From: Prochlorococcus marinus CUG1417
GTDB lineage: Bacteria > Cyanobacteriota > Cyanobacteriia > PCC-6307 > Cyanobiaceae
Assembly (NCBI RefSeq): GCF_017695975.1
Contig: NZ_JAAORN010000001.1
Location: forward strand, 744,001 to 808,000
Direction: 5' to 3'
Length of the DNA stretch: 64,000 nucleotides
The notes beneath the pieces were generated by a model. The model saw only the letters and a list, made by a program, of their open reading frames with translations. It did no database searches and was not told the DNA's origin. The position numbers were made by a program, and so were the translations under genes. Shown piece by piece: positions 1 through 7,481 of this stretch (position 1 is the first letter of the stretch; each line of letters starts with the position of its first letter).

Positions 1-128
1 GATTGTGCACTTAGAACGACGGCGACGAGAAGTGTATATGCATTTGTATGATCAAGAGGGATTGGAGGAGATGGATATAGTTTTTTTAATTCCTTACGAA
101 TTATTTCTGCTCTTTCGTACTTTCTCAT
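1..128 (-). CDS. nth: Endonuclease III (5' part only)
   Basis: The minus strand from an ATG at 126-128 reads MRKYERAEIIRKELKKLYPS and continues ...YTLLVAVVLSAQ to the window edge. The pattern of a basic N-terminus, a YP stretch and then (F/Y)xLL(V/I)AVxLSAQ is the well-known start of endonuclease III, the base-excision-repair glycosylase/AP lyase for oxidised pyrimidines. Only about 42 residues are present, so the helix-hairpin-helix and the 4Fe-4S cluster cannot be checked. It is transcribed divergently from the iron ABC ATPase gene. Confidence 0.85.
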   Translation of the reverse strand, partial: MRKYERAEIIRKELKKLYPSPPIPLDHTNAYTLLVAVVLSAQ

Positions 129-148
129 AAAAATTGAAAATTAAATGG

Positions 149-164
149 TGTATAAAATTATACA
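149..164. promoter_or_regulatory. Inverted repeat between nth and the iron ABC ATPase gene
   Basis: TGTATAA and TTATACA are separated by 2 bases in the short divergent promoter region. It could be an operator or simply overlapping AT-rich -10 elements. It does not match the Fur consensus well. No regulator is assigned. Confidence 0.35.
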
Positions 165-205
165 AGAGATATTTAAGGTGAATATTTTCTGCTAGTTTAA
201 TATAT

Positions 206-1282
206 TTGAATAAGAAGAACTTAGTGAAAAATGATGCGCTATTAATTGATGAACTGCATCATAAATACGATAAGCGAAAATATTCAAGTTGGATATTAAA
301 CGATATTAACCTTAAAGTTGAAAATGGCGAATTATTGGGTTTGCTTGGTCCTTCTGGCTGCGGAAAAACTACTCTTTTAAGATTAATCGCAGGGTTCGAA
401 TATCCCTCTAAAGGAAGGATTTCTTTAAATGATAAGGAAATTTCTAGTAGAAAAAAAATCCTTAGCCCTGAAAAAAGAAATATTGGTATGGTTTTTCAAG
501 ATTACGCACTTTTCCCTCACTTGACTGTTATGGAAAATGTGATGTTTGGTTTGAAAAACAAAAAAGATAGATCTAGAGTTGACTATTTATTAAATGTTGT
601 TGGTCTTGATAGTTTTATTGGAAGGTACCCACATGAATTGTCTGGAGGCCAAAAACAAAGACTTGCAATTGCGAGGGCTCTTGCTCCAGGAACAAATTTT
701 ATTTTGTTAGATGAACCCTTCTGTAGTCTTGATATGCATGTAAAACTTAAATTGAGAAGTGAACTCCCAAATATTCTAAAAGGTTGTAATACAAGTGGAT
801 TGATGGTTACTCATGATCCTGAAGAAGCTATGTCAATTTGCGATAAAGTGGCAGTTATGAATGAGGGTAAAATTCATCAAATTGATACGCCTATCAATCT
901 CCTTAATAATCCCAAGACTGCATTTGTTAGTAGTTTTATTTTGGGAAATAATATTATTAATCTCAAAAAGATTGGTAATTCATATAAGTCTTGTTTAGGT
1001 GAAATAAATAGTTCAGGGATTTTACAAAATGCAAATATTAAAAATATGTCAATTTCGCCTAAATTTATTTCAATTAAAAGATCAGAATCTGGAAATGCGA
1101 AAGTAATATCTAAAGAATTTTTTGGAGAATTTCTTATATATAAAGTAACTATTAATGGAAACATATTGCGGGTTAGAACTGATATTAATAATCTCCTAAA
1201 TAATGGTGATAAATGTTCTCTTTCTATAAATAAAAATAGTTATTATTTTTTATATCCTGGAGCACATAAGGTATATATATAA
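206..1282 (+). CDS. futC: ABC transporter ATP-binding protein, probably ferric iron (FutC-like)
   Basis: A 358-residue ATPase of the CysA/PotA/FutC (Fbp) type that would energise import of a periplasmically bound ligand, here probably Fe(III). Visible motifs are Walker A GPSGCGKTT (near residue 50), a Q-loop in MVFQDYALFP, signature LSGGQKQR, Walker B FILLDEP and the H-loop VTHDPEEA. A C-terminal region of about 120 residues after the nucleotide-binding domain fits a divergent TOBE/regulatory domain. The start is TTG, with no in-frame ATG nearby. No permease or binding protein is adjacent, so the iron substrate is inferred from family type and from the ferritin and Fur-box neighbours. It is divergent from nth. 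Confidence 0.75.
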   Translation: MNKKNLVKNDALLIDELHHKYDKRKYSSWILNDINLKVENGELLGLLGPSGCGKTTLLRLIAGFEYPSKGRISLNDKEISSRKKILSPEKRNIGMVFQDYALFPHLTVMENVMFGLKNKKDRSRVDYLLNVVGLDSFIGRYPHELSGGQKQRLAIARALAPGTNFILLDEPFCSLDMHVKLKLRSELPNILKGCNTSGLMVTHDPEEAMSICDKVAVMNEGKIHQIDTPINLLNNPKTAFVSSFILGNNIINLKKIGNSYKSCLGEINSSGILQNANIKNMSISPKFISIKRSESGNAKVISKEFFGEFLIYKVTINGNILRVRTDINNLLNNGDKCSLSINKNSYYFLYPGAHKVYI

Positions 1283-1422
1283 AATTTAATTATAGGCAAT
1301 TACACTTCCCTCCCTTCCAATTAGAGCATTTTTTCTTTTTACATTTCTTTTTTTTATTTTTATATATTTTATTAGTTAAAAGCAGTTCAGAAAAACTGTA
1401 CTCTAAATTCATTTATAGTATT

Positions 1423-1441
1423 GCGAGTGATTTTCATTATC
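1423..1441 (-). promoter_or_regulatory. Fur-box-like site upstream of ferritin
   Basis: On the minus strand this reads GATAATGAAAATCACTCGC, matching 15 of 19 positions of the classic Fur box GATAATGATAATCATTATC. It sits about 85 bp before the ferritin start. The 26 bases from 1421 closely resemble 3001-3026 (22 of 26 identical), so both probably belong to the same kind of iron-controlled promoter. Confidence 0.6.
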
Positions 1442-1525
1442 ATATTATTTAATTTAATTTAAAGGATTTATTAATTACTAATTTATACAAAATGTTGTAT
1501 TATTTATGTAGCTCCTTATTCGAAT

Positions 1526-2080
1526 ATGAATGCAAATAATTTAAAGACAAAGAAATTAATTAATTTTGGTCCATCTGGAAGAGCTGTTGCTCAACCGATA
1601 GACAATAGTTTATTAGATAACATTTTTGAGCATCTAACAATGGAAAGATATGCCAATGTTCAGTATTTTTCTATGTATCTATGGTTTCAAGAACGTGATT
1701 TAAATGGATTTGCTTCACATTTTCTAAGTGAATCACAAGGTGAAATGGAACATGCTCAGAAATTTGCAGATTACTTAATCGCAAGAGGACAAAGCGTAAA
1801 ATTAGATGAAATTCCTGCACCAATTCAAACATGGGATTCTATAGAGGAGCTTATTTCTTATTCTTTTAACATGGAGGCTGATTTAACTTCATCTTTGCAA
1901 CAACTTTATTCCATATCAGAAAGAATTTCAGATACAAGAACTAACGTATTTTTAGATCCAATTATAGATGCTCAAACACAATCAGAAGATGAATTTGCGA
2001 ATATACTGGGCAAGGTAAAGTTTGCTTCTAATCAACCTTCGGCAATCTTATTAATAGATAGTGATTTAAATAAAAAATAA
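1526..2080 (+). CDS. ftnA: Ferritin (non-haem iron storage protein)
   Basis: A 184-residue four-helix ferritin-like protein that oxidises and stores iron in the cytoplasm. Ferroxidase-type ligands are visible in LTMERYANVQYFSMYLW (Glu and Tyr of helix A) and SESQGEMEHAQKFADYL (ExxH of helix B), with further acidic residues in SFNMEADLTSSLQQLYS and IDAQTQSEDEF (QxxxE). Length and motif order fit bacterial ferritin FtnA rather than bacterioferritin or Dps. It is preceded by a Fur-like box and lies beside an iron ABC ATPase and a Crp-family regulator. Its 3' end overlaps the convergent small gene by 15 bp. Confidence 0.9.
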   Translation: MNANNLKTKKLINFGPSGRAVAQPIDNSLLDNIFEHLTMERYANVQYFSMYLWFQERDLNGFASHFLSESQGEMEHAQKFADYLIARGQSVKLDEIPAPIQTWDSIEELISYSFNMEADLTSSLQQLYSISERISDTRTNVFLDPIIDAQTQSEDEFANILGKVKFASNQPSAILLIDSDLNKK

Positions 2081-2353
2081 ATTACTTTCAAATTTATTTT
2101 CATTCAATGTTCTTTTGGTTATTTCAAAAAGTAAATTAGAAAAGTTTATTTTCTCATTATTTTTGTTTAAGAGCTTAGCGATTTTATAAATTTCATTAAC
2201 CCTTTTAAAAATATTTTTGTTTTCAGTAAATAACCTTACCTTCAATGCTTCGTTTTCTGTTGTTTTGAAAGATTGCTTGATATTTCTGAGTCTATTCGAT
2301 AAAACATCAACTTCCATTAACAAGTTGTTTGTAAGTGATTGTGATTCCTTCAT
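2066..2353 (-). CDS. Hypothetical 95-residue protein following the Crp-family regulator
   Basis: No family is recognised. The start chosen is the internal ATG at 2351-2353 (MKESQSLTNNLLMEVDVLSN), which lies 4 bp after the stop of the Crp-family gene and implies an operon; the longer reading frame would overlap that gene. The protein is Lys/Asn/Glu-rich and predicted helical (possible coiled coil), with no membrane segment or cysteines. Possible roles, such as a partner or modulator of the regulator, are speculation. It converges on ferritin with a 15 bp overlap. Confidence 0.65.
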   Translation of the reverse strand: MKESQSLTNNLLMEVDVLSNRLRNIKQSFKTTENEALKVRLFTENKNIFKRVNEIYKIAKLLNKNNEKINFSNLLFEITKRTLNENKFESNLFFI

Positions 2354-2357
2354 GTTT

Positions 2358-2945
2358 TTATAGTGGCGATGTTTCAATAAAAGAAGGGGCAACACTTACT
2401 GTTTGGGTCCCGATAGGAGCTACTAATAACTCAGATGATCTTAATTTAGAAATTAATCTTGTTGATGTTACTCGTGTAGAACCGATTAATTCGCCAATCC
2501 TTTCGTGAGTTAACCTAAAAGGTAACTCACACCATTGGCCACATCTTCTACCTAGACGATTTACTAGTATTGAAAACAAGGCTTGTAATCGCTGTTCTGC
2601 ATTTCCTAAGTGTCTAATCCTAAGGAGTTGCAAAGTCCATTCATTTACTGCATCGAAACCCATATTCTGATCAATATTTACATTGCTGTGAAACGACAAA
2701 TCTGTTAGGGCTTCAACGCAGACACCTTCGCTACATAGTAGGTCTGTCCTTAATTGATCTCCTGATTGTAAAAATGCGAGTGTCATTCCTTCGGTTTCTT
2801 CACAAGGACAATAAACTCTTGCAATTCCACTCTCGACTTCTAGGCAAGTCCCTTTTGGTCTTGATGAAGGATCTATCAATACGGATTGTCCAGTTATTAT
2901 CCTTACTAACTTTGACGGAGATTCTCCATAACTATGGAAATTCAT
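2358..2945 (-). CDS. Crp/Fnr-family transcriptional regulator
   Basis: A protein of about 195 residues with an N-terminal cupin/cNMP-like domain (roughly 10-110) and a C-terminal Crp-type helix-turn-helix in RLTHERIGELIGSTRVTSTR followed by LISKLRSSELL. The frame is open to 2978, but the extra leader (MIIILIIIFKL) is encoded by the Fur-like box at 2958-2976, so the ATG at 2943-2945 is the better start. The ligand pocket does not look like that of a classical cAMP receptor. The setting beside ferritin and an iron ABC ATPase, plus the Fur-like box, suggests an iron-stress regulator. Confidence 0.85.
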   Translation of the reverse strand: MNFHSYGESPSKLVRIITGQSVLIDPSSRPKGTCLEVESGIARVYCPCEETEGMTLAFLQSGDQLRTDLLCSEGVCVEALTDLSFHSNVNIDQNMGFDAVNEWTLQLLRIRHLGNAEQRLQALFSILVNRLGRRCGQWCELPFRLTHERIGELIGSTRVTSTRLISKLRSSELLVAPIGTQTVSVAPSFIETSPL

Positions 2946-2957
2946 TAATTTAAATAT

Positions 2958-2976
2958 GATAATGAGAATTATTATC
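2958..2976 (+). promoter_or_regulatory. Fur-box-like site at the Crp-family regulator promoter
   Basis: GATAATGAGAATTATTATC matches 17 of 19 positions of the canonical Fur box, the best match seen in the window. It ends 13 bp upstream of the preferred start of the Crp-family gene (minus strand), a placement that would block transcription when Fur-Fe(II) is bound. Confidence 0.75.
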
Positions 2977-3002
2977 AATTATGCACTATAAATTTACTTA
3001 TT

Positions 3003-3021
3003 GCAATAGATTCTCATTATC
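3003..3021 (-). promoter_or_regulatory. Second Fur-box-like site in the divergent region
   Basis: The minus-strand sequence GATAATGAGAATCTATTGC matches 14 of 19 Fur consensus positions. It lies 27 bp from the first box and about 77 bp upstream of the zinc-ribbon peptide gene. It shares an extended 26-base block with the ferritin promoter region. Confidence 0.5.
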
Positions 3022-3097
3022 ATATTGATTCTGAAGCTTTTCTTTACATAGTATTTAGCAATATAATTTATTTAGAATTGCGAAAATTTTATTTTAG

Positions 3098-3286
3098 ATG
3101 AGCGTAAATAGAGTTTGTTTTAATTGTGGAAGTTCTTCTTTTGTCTCAGATCGTTCTTTAGGAGGTAAGATTGTCTGCTCTAAATGTGGATCTTCTTCAT
3201 TTAAAAATAAATCTTCTTCATTTTTAAAAAGCAAAAAGTTTGTATTTCTTGCTATTGCCATAGCTATTTTTATAATTGTTATTTAG
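3098..3286 (+). CDS. Small zinc-ribbon membrane protein (62 residues)
   Basis: The N-terminal half carries two CxxC pairs (CFNCGSS at about 7-10 and CSKCGSS at about 27-30) spaced as a rubredoxin-like or zinc-ribbon knuckle. A Ser/Lys-rich linker and one hydrophobic segment (FVFLAIAIAIFIIVI) follow at the very C-terminus. That predicts a tail-anchored membrane protein with a cytosolic metal site. Function is unknown. The upstream Fur-like box suggests iron-dependent expression. The 3' end overlaps the convergent ABC ATPase gene by 8 bp. Confidence 0.7.
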   Translation: MSVNRVCFNCGSSSFVSDRSLGGKIVCSKCGSSSFKNKSSSFLKSKKFVFLAIAIAIFIIVI

Positions 3287-4067
3287 ATAATCTGTTTATA
3301 TTCCAAAGTCCATTATTTTTTGCTACCTCTACATCAATGCCGTATAACTTATTAAGATTCTCACTATTTATAACCTTATTTTGATGACCATCTGCGATTA
3401 TCTTGCCATCTTTTAGCATTAGGACGCGATCATATATTCTTGTAATCATAGAGATATCATGAGTAACGCAAAAAATTCTGGTATTTAATTTTGATAATTC
3501 ATTAATCTTATCAACTACAAAAAATTTTGATTTATAATCTAAATTTGCAATTGGTTCATCTAAGATTAAGATATCTGGTTTTTTTATTAACGCCCTAGCA
3601 ATGAGAGAAATTTTTTTTTCTCCATCTGATAAATAGGAAAAATATTTTTTAGATAAATTAGAAATATTCATTTTCTTCATTATTTTTTCAACCTTATAAG
3701 AGTCTCTTTCAGTTTTATTTTGTACGTAACAATACCTTCCATATAGTCCACTTAAAATTAAATCAAAAACTTGCAGATTTGGATTTATTCTATTTCTTAT
3801 ATCATTATTTACGGTACTTATTCTTTTTCTTAGTTCCCATAAATTTATAAGTTCTTTGCCAAATATTTTTAATTTCGATTCATTAGCTATTACAGGATAT
3901 ATGTTTCTATTAATTACTTCTATTAAAGATGACTTACCCGAGCCATTTGGTCCAATTAATATTACATTCTCTGAATACGCTATCTTCAAATTTAAATCTT
4001 TTATTACTCTAAAGCCATTTTTAAAACAATTTATATTTTTTGCCTCAAACCAAAAGTTATTAACCAC
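3279..4067 (-). CDS. ABC transporter ATP-binding protein, orphan, substrate unknown
   Basis: A 262-residue nucleotide-binding domain with Walker A GPNGSGKSS (about residue 40), signature YLSDGEKKISLIARAL, Walker B ILILDEP and switch VTHDIS. The overall form resembles FepC/ModF/Uup-type single domains. The start is GTG at 4065-4067, sharing one base with the stop of the 33-residue peptide gene (TAGTG), which points to translational coupling. No multi-span permease is adjacent; the only membrane partner in the unit is the 33-residue peptide. A metal or siderophore importer ATPase is possible but not shown. Confidence 0.8.
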   Translation of the reverse strand: MVNNFWFEAKNINCFKNGFRVIKDLNLKIAYSENVILIGPNGSGKSSLIEVINRNIYPVIANESKLKIFGKELINLWELRKRISTVNNDIRNRINPNLQVFDLILSGLYGRYCYVQNKTERDSYKVEKIMKKMNISNLSKKYFSYLSDGEKKISLIARALIKKPDILILDEPIANLDYKSKFFVVDKINELSKLNTRIFCVTHDISMITRIYDRVLMLKDGKIIADGHQNKVINSENLNKLYGIDVEVAKNNGLWNINRLSK

Positions 4068-4168
4068 TAGAACTTATTGCTCCAAAATATAATTAATTGA
4101 ATTGAGCTTAAAATAAATATCAAAAGATAAAGCCAATTCAACCATGAAGGTCTATTTACTTTCTTCAT
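4067..4168 (-). CDS. 33-residue single-span membrane peptide between Rieske oxygenase and ABC ATPase
   Basis: ATG at 4166-4168, 3 bp after the Rieske gene stop. The frame reads MKKVNRPSWLNWLYLLIFIL and continues to ...IIFWSNKF, ending in TAG at 4067-4069. The sequence has a basic N-terminus, an aromatic belt, one hydrophobic helix and a short basic tail. The TAG overlaps the GTG start of the ABC ATPase gene. Exact packing between two genes with stop-start overlap is the main support for its being translated. Function is unknown; a small subunit or membrane anchor for a neighbour is a guess. Confidence 0.6.
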   Translation of the reverse strand: MKKVNRPSWLNWLYLLIFILSSIQLIIFWSNKF

Positions 4169-4171
4169 AAA

Positions 4172-5494
4172 TTATATTATTAACATAAAAAATATAAGAG
4201 GTGCAGCAAATCGTATAAATGTTTTTCTTATAATATTTATATTATTTATAATTTCTAATTTCTTTACCTCAGGTGGATATTTCATTATAACTTTGTCGTA
4301 TACATTTAGATTTTGAGTTTTATTAATATTTCTCCAAGGTTGATCTTTATCTTCAGACTTCTTATACCATTTCCAAAAGTAATTTATTATTCTATCTTCT
4401 CCCAATAATTTTATTTCATCTTTACTTACATATCCCATATTGTGATTATATGTTTGCGTTTTTAAAATCATATAATCCTCATCAAATATTTTATAAAAAA
4501 TCTTTCTTTGATTCTCTTTAAATAATAAGAGGTTGTTAAGTAGTTTATTTTTTAGAAATTTCCTATAGTGCCTAACTATTACTCTTGCTTTGTTATCTCC
4601 TAGTGGAATATGATCTAAAACTTGTAAATATCTAGCTGCAGAAGGATTACCTTTATAAATTAATATTCGTCCAGGTGGGATGTATTTTATCCGGATAAAT
4701 TCATTTTTAGGGTTTTTCTTGTAGTAATAAATACTTTCAATATATTTAGGTGTAACATTAATTTTCTGGTTGAAACTAACTAGTACATTTTTATTAACAT
4801 CTTTGTCAGGAATTGTATCACCGTGAACCCAAAATAGATGAAGGATATCTAAGTGATTTTCAATTATCCTTGACCAATCACATTTAAAGTCGACTAATGC
4901 TTCTTCAAATACATAATCCTTTTCTGAAAAACCATTATCAGTTAAATCGTAGTTACTTATTGGTGAATCTTCACTAATATTGTTTAAATCTGTGTCGGAT
5001 TTTTTAGAGTAATGTACAAAAATATATCCATTCTTTTCTAGAGCTTTGTATTGAGATAAGTGAATTCTTTTGGCGTAGTTATCGTAGTTATTATCAACTA
5101 TGTGACTACATGTTATTCTATCTAGATTTTGGCAACTTCCCCCAGATGAGAATTTAGCTCCATGATATGGACAGGTTATAACTCCATCTGAAAGTGTTCC
5201 TCCAAAAAAAGAGGCTCCCCTATGTGGACAAATATTTTTAATGCACCTAACGATTTCATTCTCATCTCTATAAAGAACAAGAGGCTCATCATAGAGTGAA
5301 AAATAATTCAGCTTATTTTTTTTTAGTTCTTTTGAAGGACAAATTGCATACCAACCAAATAAACCTATTTTTAATTCATTTTGTTTTTCTCTAATATCTA
5401 ACGAGTCAATTTTTACTACCGTTCCTTTTTTAAATGGCTTAAGAACGGTATTAAAGTCTTTTGATTTAAAAAAATTAATTTGTCTGTTTTCCAT
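4172..5494 (-). CDS. Rieske [2Fe-2S] oxygenase, PAO/Tic55-like
   Basis: A 440-residue non-haem iron oxygenase subunit. The Rieske motifs are CPHRGASF (about residue 90) and CPYHGAKF (about residue 108), which bind the 2Fe-2S cluster through Cys-X-His and Cys-X2-His. The mononuclear iron site fits NHLDILHLFWVH (N/D-x3-H-x4-H type). A C-terminal hydrophobic segment (about 420-440) would anchor it to a membrane. This layout is typical of the plant and cyanobacterial pheophorbide a oxygenase / chlorophyllide a oxygenase / Tic55 family. The substrate cannot be read from the sequence. It heads a likely operon with the small peptide and the ABC ATPase. Confidence 0.8.
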   Translation of the reverse strand: MENRQINFFKSKDFNTVLKPFKKGTVVKIDSLDIREKQNELKIGLFGWYAICPSKELKKNKLNYFSLYDEPLVLYRDENEIVRCIKNICPHRGASFFGGTLSDGVITCPYHGAKFSSGGSCQNLDRITCSHIVDNNYDNYAKRIHLSQYKALEKNGYIFVHYSKKSDTDLNNISEDSPISNYDLTDNGFSEKDYVFEEALVDFKCDWSRIIENHLDILHLFWVHGDTIPDKDVNKNVLVSFNQKINVTPKYIESIYYYKKNPKNEFIRIKYIPPGRILIYKGNPSAARYLQVLDHIPLGDNKARVIVRHYRKFLKNKLLNNLLLFKENQRKIFYKIFDEDYMILKTQTYNHNMGYVSKDEIKLLGEDRIINYFWKWYKKSEDKDQPWRNINKTQNLNVYDKVIMKYPPEVKKLEIINNINIIRKTFIRFAAPLIFFMLII

Positions 5495-5651
5495 AAATTA
5501 ATTTCTTTTTTAATTGACTGTTTATCTTTCGGAACTATAACCCAAGTAAATAATCAATTTCTTATAAAAAGAAAATTCTCTATTATTTGTAGCAATAAAT
5601 ATGTAGTTATTGAAAAATATTGATTCGCTTTAGTATTTATGTGTCTTTATT

Positions 5652-5846
5652 TCATGTTTTTTGTATCTTTTGTGATTCTTTCAAATTTTTTATGTAATCA
5701 ATAGCATCATCAATATTTTTGTGGAAATTACACTGGCCTAAATAACAACCTATAAATCTTAAGAATTTTCTCTTGCCACCACTAATCTCATATCTATGTA
5801 TAGTTCCGCCATCTATAGGAGCGTATATAAGTTCTGGTAGTGCCAT
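5652..5846 (-). CDS. Hypothetical 64-residue protein
   Basis: The start chosen is the ATG at 5844-5846 (MALPELIYAPIDGGTIHRYE) in preference to an upstream TTG. The protein has a compact mixed pattern with IGCYLGQCNFH (two Cys and one His) and a helical Lys-rich tail (DDAIDYIKNLKESQK). No domain is recognised. It stands alone, with non-coding gaps of about 150 bp on both sides. Confidence 0.6.
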   Translation of the reverse strand: MALPELIYAPIDGGTIHRYEISGGKRKFLRFIGCYLGQCNFHKNIDDAIDYIKNLKESQKIQKT

Positions 5847-6009
5847 ATTTAATTTGTATTTATTACTCAATTAAACAATAATTCATGTTCAAATACATTT
5901 CCATAGCTCAATTCATATATTTAATAATTAATTTACTTATTTTTGGATAATTATTTATTGAATACCCAAGTATTATTTGTTATCTATTAATTATTGATAG
6001 GTTTTTACT

Positions 6010-6105
6010 ATGCCGAAAGCATTAAGGCGTTTTTTAAAAAAAATACCAAAAAAAATTCAAACTTTAAAGTACTCATTTAGAGAGTTTTTATCTTCAAAAA
6101 TATGA
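6010..6105 (+). CDS. Possible 31-residue strongly basic peptide
   Basis: ATG at 6010, reading MPKALRRFLKKIPKKIQTLK and ending FREFLSSKI. It is short, cationic and amphipathic, with no membrane segment. There is no clear ribosome-binding site and no adjacent partner. Support is limited to its composition and to lying in an otherwise empty gap, so it may be chance. Confidence 0.3.
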   Translation: MPKALRRFLKKIPKKIQTLKYSFREFLSSKI

Positions 6106-6210
6106 AATAGCTGTTACCTTTAACAATATTTTAATTTTTATATTTTTAATAAAACTTAGACCGCGAAGTTAAATTCTAAACTATATTAATCCTGCAATTT
6201 ATGAAATTTT

Positions 6211-6552
6211 ATGATCAGAAGAGTTTTTACGATATTCATTTTAACTTTGCTGCTTCTATTTAATAGTCCAGTTTACTCATTAGATACTTCCTCTAAAACT
6301 CTTGAAAAGTATACTAAAAAGATTTCTAATAAGTTCACTAGAACTTATTGCAACACTACCAAATTCGGAATTTCTTATGACGGAGCTTTGGCATTTGCTA
6401 TTGGAGAGACTAATAAGGAATTTAAAAATAATAAACTCAATAAGTTTATAGATTATTCTCTATTAAAAAATTCAATAGTTAATGATTTAGAAAATAATTG
6501 CCAAGTTTATGATTTTGCTATTAGTAAATTAGAAAATTTAAAATTTAACTAG
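6211..6552 (+). CDS. Secreted hypothetical protein (113 residues)
   Basis: The N-terminus MIRRVFTIFILTLLLLFNSP followed by VYS-LDT is a clear Sec signal peptide with cleavage near residue 23. The mature part of about 90 residues is basic and has two cysteines (YCNTT and NNCQVYD), consistent with one disulfide in the periplasm. The IGETNKEF stretch and the C-terminal helix fit no family I recognise. It resembles short exported proteins of marine cyanobacteria. Confidence 0.65.
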   Translation: MIRRVFTIFILTLLLLFNSPVYSLDTSSKTLEKYTKKISNKFTRTYCNTTKFGISYDGALAFAIGETNKEFKNNKLNKFIDYSLLKNSIVNDLENNCQVYDFAISKLENLKFN

Positions 6553-6573
6553 AAAATGTAAATTGTTAAAGTC

Positions 6574-6756
6574 TTATTTTTTACCTATCCAATCATTTGG
6601 TTTCTCCATCATCCATTCGAAAACACCCTTAGCATCAAGGTTTTTAGATGCATAAACAAATAAAACTGGAAATATTAAAATTACCGCGCCAATAACTGCT
6701 AACTCTATCTTGCCGATTCCCATCTCAGTTACTGTTAAAGCAAAATAATTAATCAT
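6574..6756 (-). CDS. Single-span membrane protein (60 residues)
   Basis: An N-terminal hydrophilic start, one membrane helix (about 18-38, IELAVIGAVILIFPVLFVYA) and a cytosolic tail KGVFEWMMEKPNDWIGKK. The ordered, Trp-containing tail argues for a real conserved protein. No family is assigned. It converges on the secreted hypothetical gene at 6211. Confidence 0.65.
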   Translation of the reverse strand: MINYFALTVTEMGIGKIELAVIGAVILIFPVLFVYASKNLDAKGVFEWMMEKPNDWIGKK

Positions 6757-6921
6757 TATCTTTATTGAATTGAAATTTATACCAACATAATTTACAAAAA
6801 ATTTTAATTATTTTACTTATCTATGAGAAATCTTAATTTTTTATAGTGAAAGATATATGTATAAAGTACCTATTTTATTGGTGCAGACTTTTTAATAATT
6901 TTAATAATATGCTTCTGTTTG

Positions 6922-7071
6922 ATGGTTATGAATCATGAAATTATTATTTTCACACCTATTTTTGCAGTATTGATTGGATTTATAGTTTTTAGAATTTTAA
7001 AAAAAAGAAAGAGATCAGCTAAAAGTATTTATAAATTAATAGATGATTTAGAAAAAAAATACATTTATTAA
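6922..7071 (+). CDS. Single-span membrane peptide (49 residues)
   Basis: The frame starts MVMNHEIIIFTPIFAVLIGF, giving one membrane helix at about 7-25. A basic stop-transfer RILKKRKRSAKS and a charged helical tail ending DDLEKKYIY follow. An internal ATG at 6928 is an alternative start. The textbook positive-inside arrangement supports translation. Function is unknown. Confidence 0.55.
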   Translation: MVMNHEIIIFTPIFAVLIGFIVFRILKKRKRSAKSIYKLIDDLEKKYIY

Positions 7072-7092
7072 TTTCTTTTGTATTAAAAAAAA

Positions 7093-7389
7093 TCAATCAA
7101 ATTCTATACCAACTTCTTCTTTTAAATCTCTCTCCAAATCTGGAAGATGTGGCTCAACCCAATGGTCTTTGTTATCAATACCAGCTGCATTTACGTAATT
7201 CATGATGTGTTGATCCACTTGCTTGTAAAGATCATGCAAATTTAAATCCATACGAATATCATGTGCAATTTCAGAGACTTGTTTTTCAGTTAGACAATGA
7301 TCTGGATGAAGTAAATCACAACATGGAATTCTCTTCTCAATCAATTCATTTAGATTGATTTTTATTTCGTAATCTTGATGAACAGTCAT
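7093..7389 (-). CDS. Hypothetical acidic protein (98 residues)
   Basis: Soluble and acidic, with a CC-x-LLHPDHCLTEKQV segment (two adjacent Cys, a His and a third Cys) that could bind a metal but is unproven. The C-terminus is DLERDLKEEVGIEFD. It looks like a conserved cyanobacterial or cyanophage-type small protein; no family name can be given. It is monocistronic, between two small membrane-protein genes. Confidence 0.65.
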   Translation of the reverse strand: MTVHQDYEIKINLNELIEKRIPCCDLLHPDHCLTEKQVSEIAHDIRMDLNLHDLYKQVDQHIMNYVNAAGIDNKDHWVEPHLPDLERDLKEEVGIEFD

Positions 7390-7481
7390 TTATTTTATAT
7401 TTTTACTTTTATTCTAATTATGTTTAAGGTTTTGTATATATTTAGTCAAGAAACAAAGTTTTTTTTATGAAGTGAATAATT

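Noticed and set aside
877-1164. 95-residue minus-strand frame inside the iron ABC ATPase gene
   Set aside because: It is antisense to a clear ATPase and has no family resemblance; a shadow frame.
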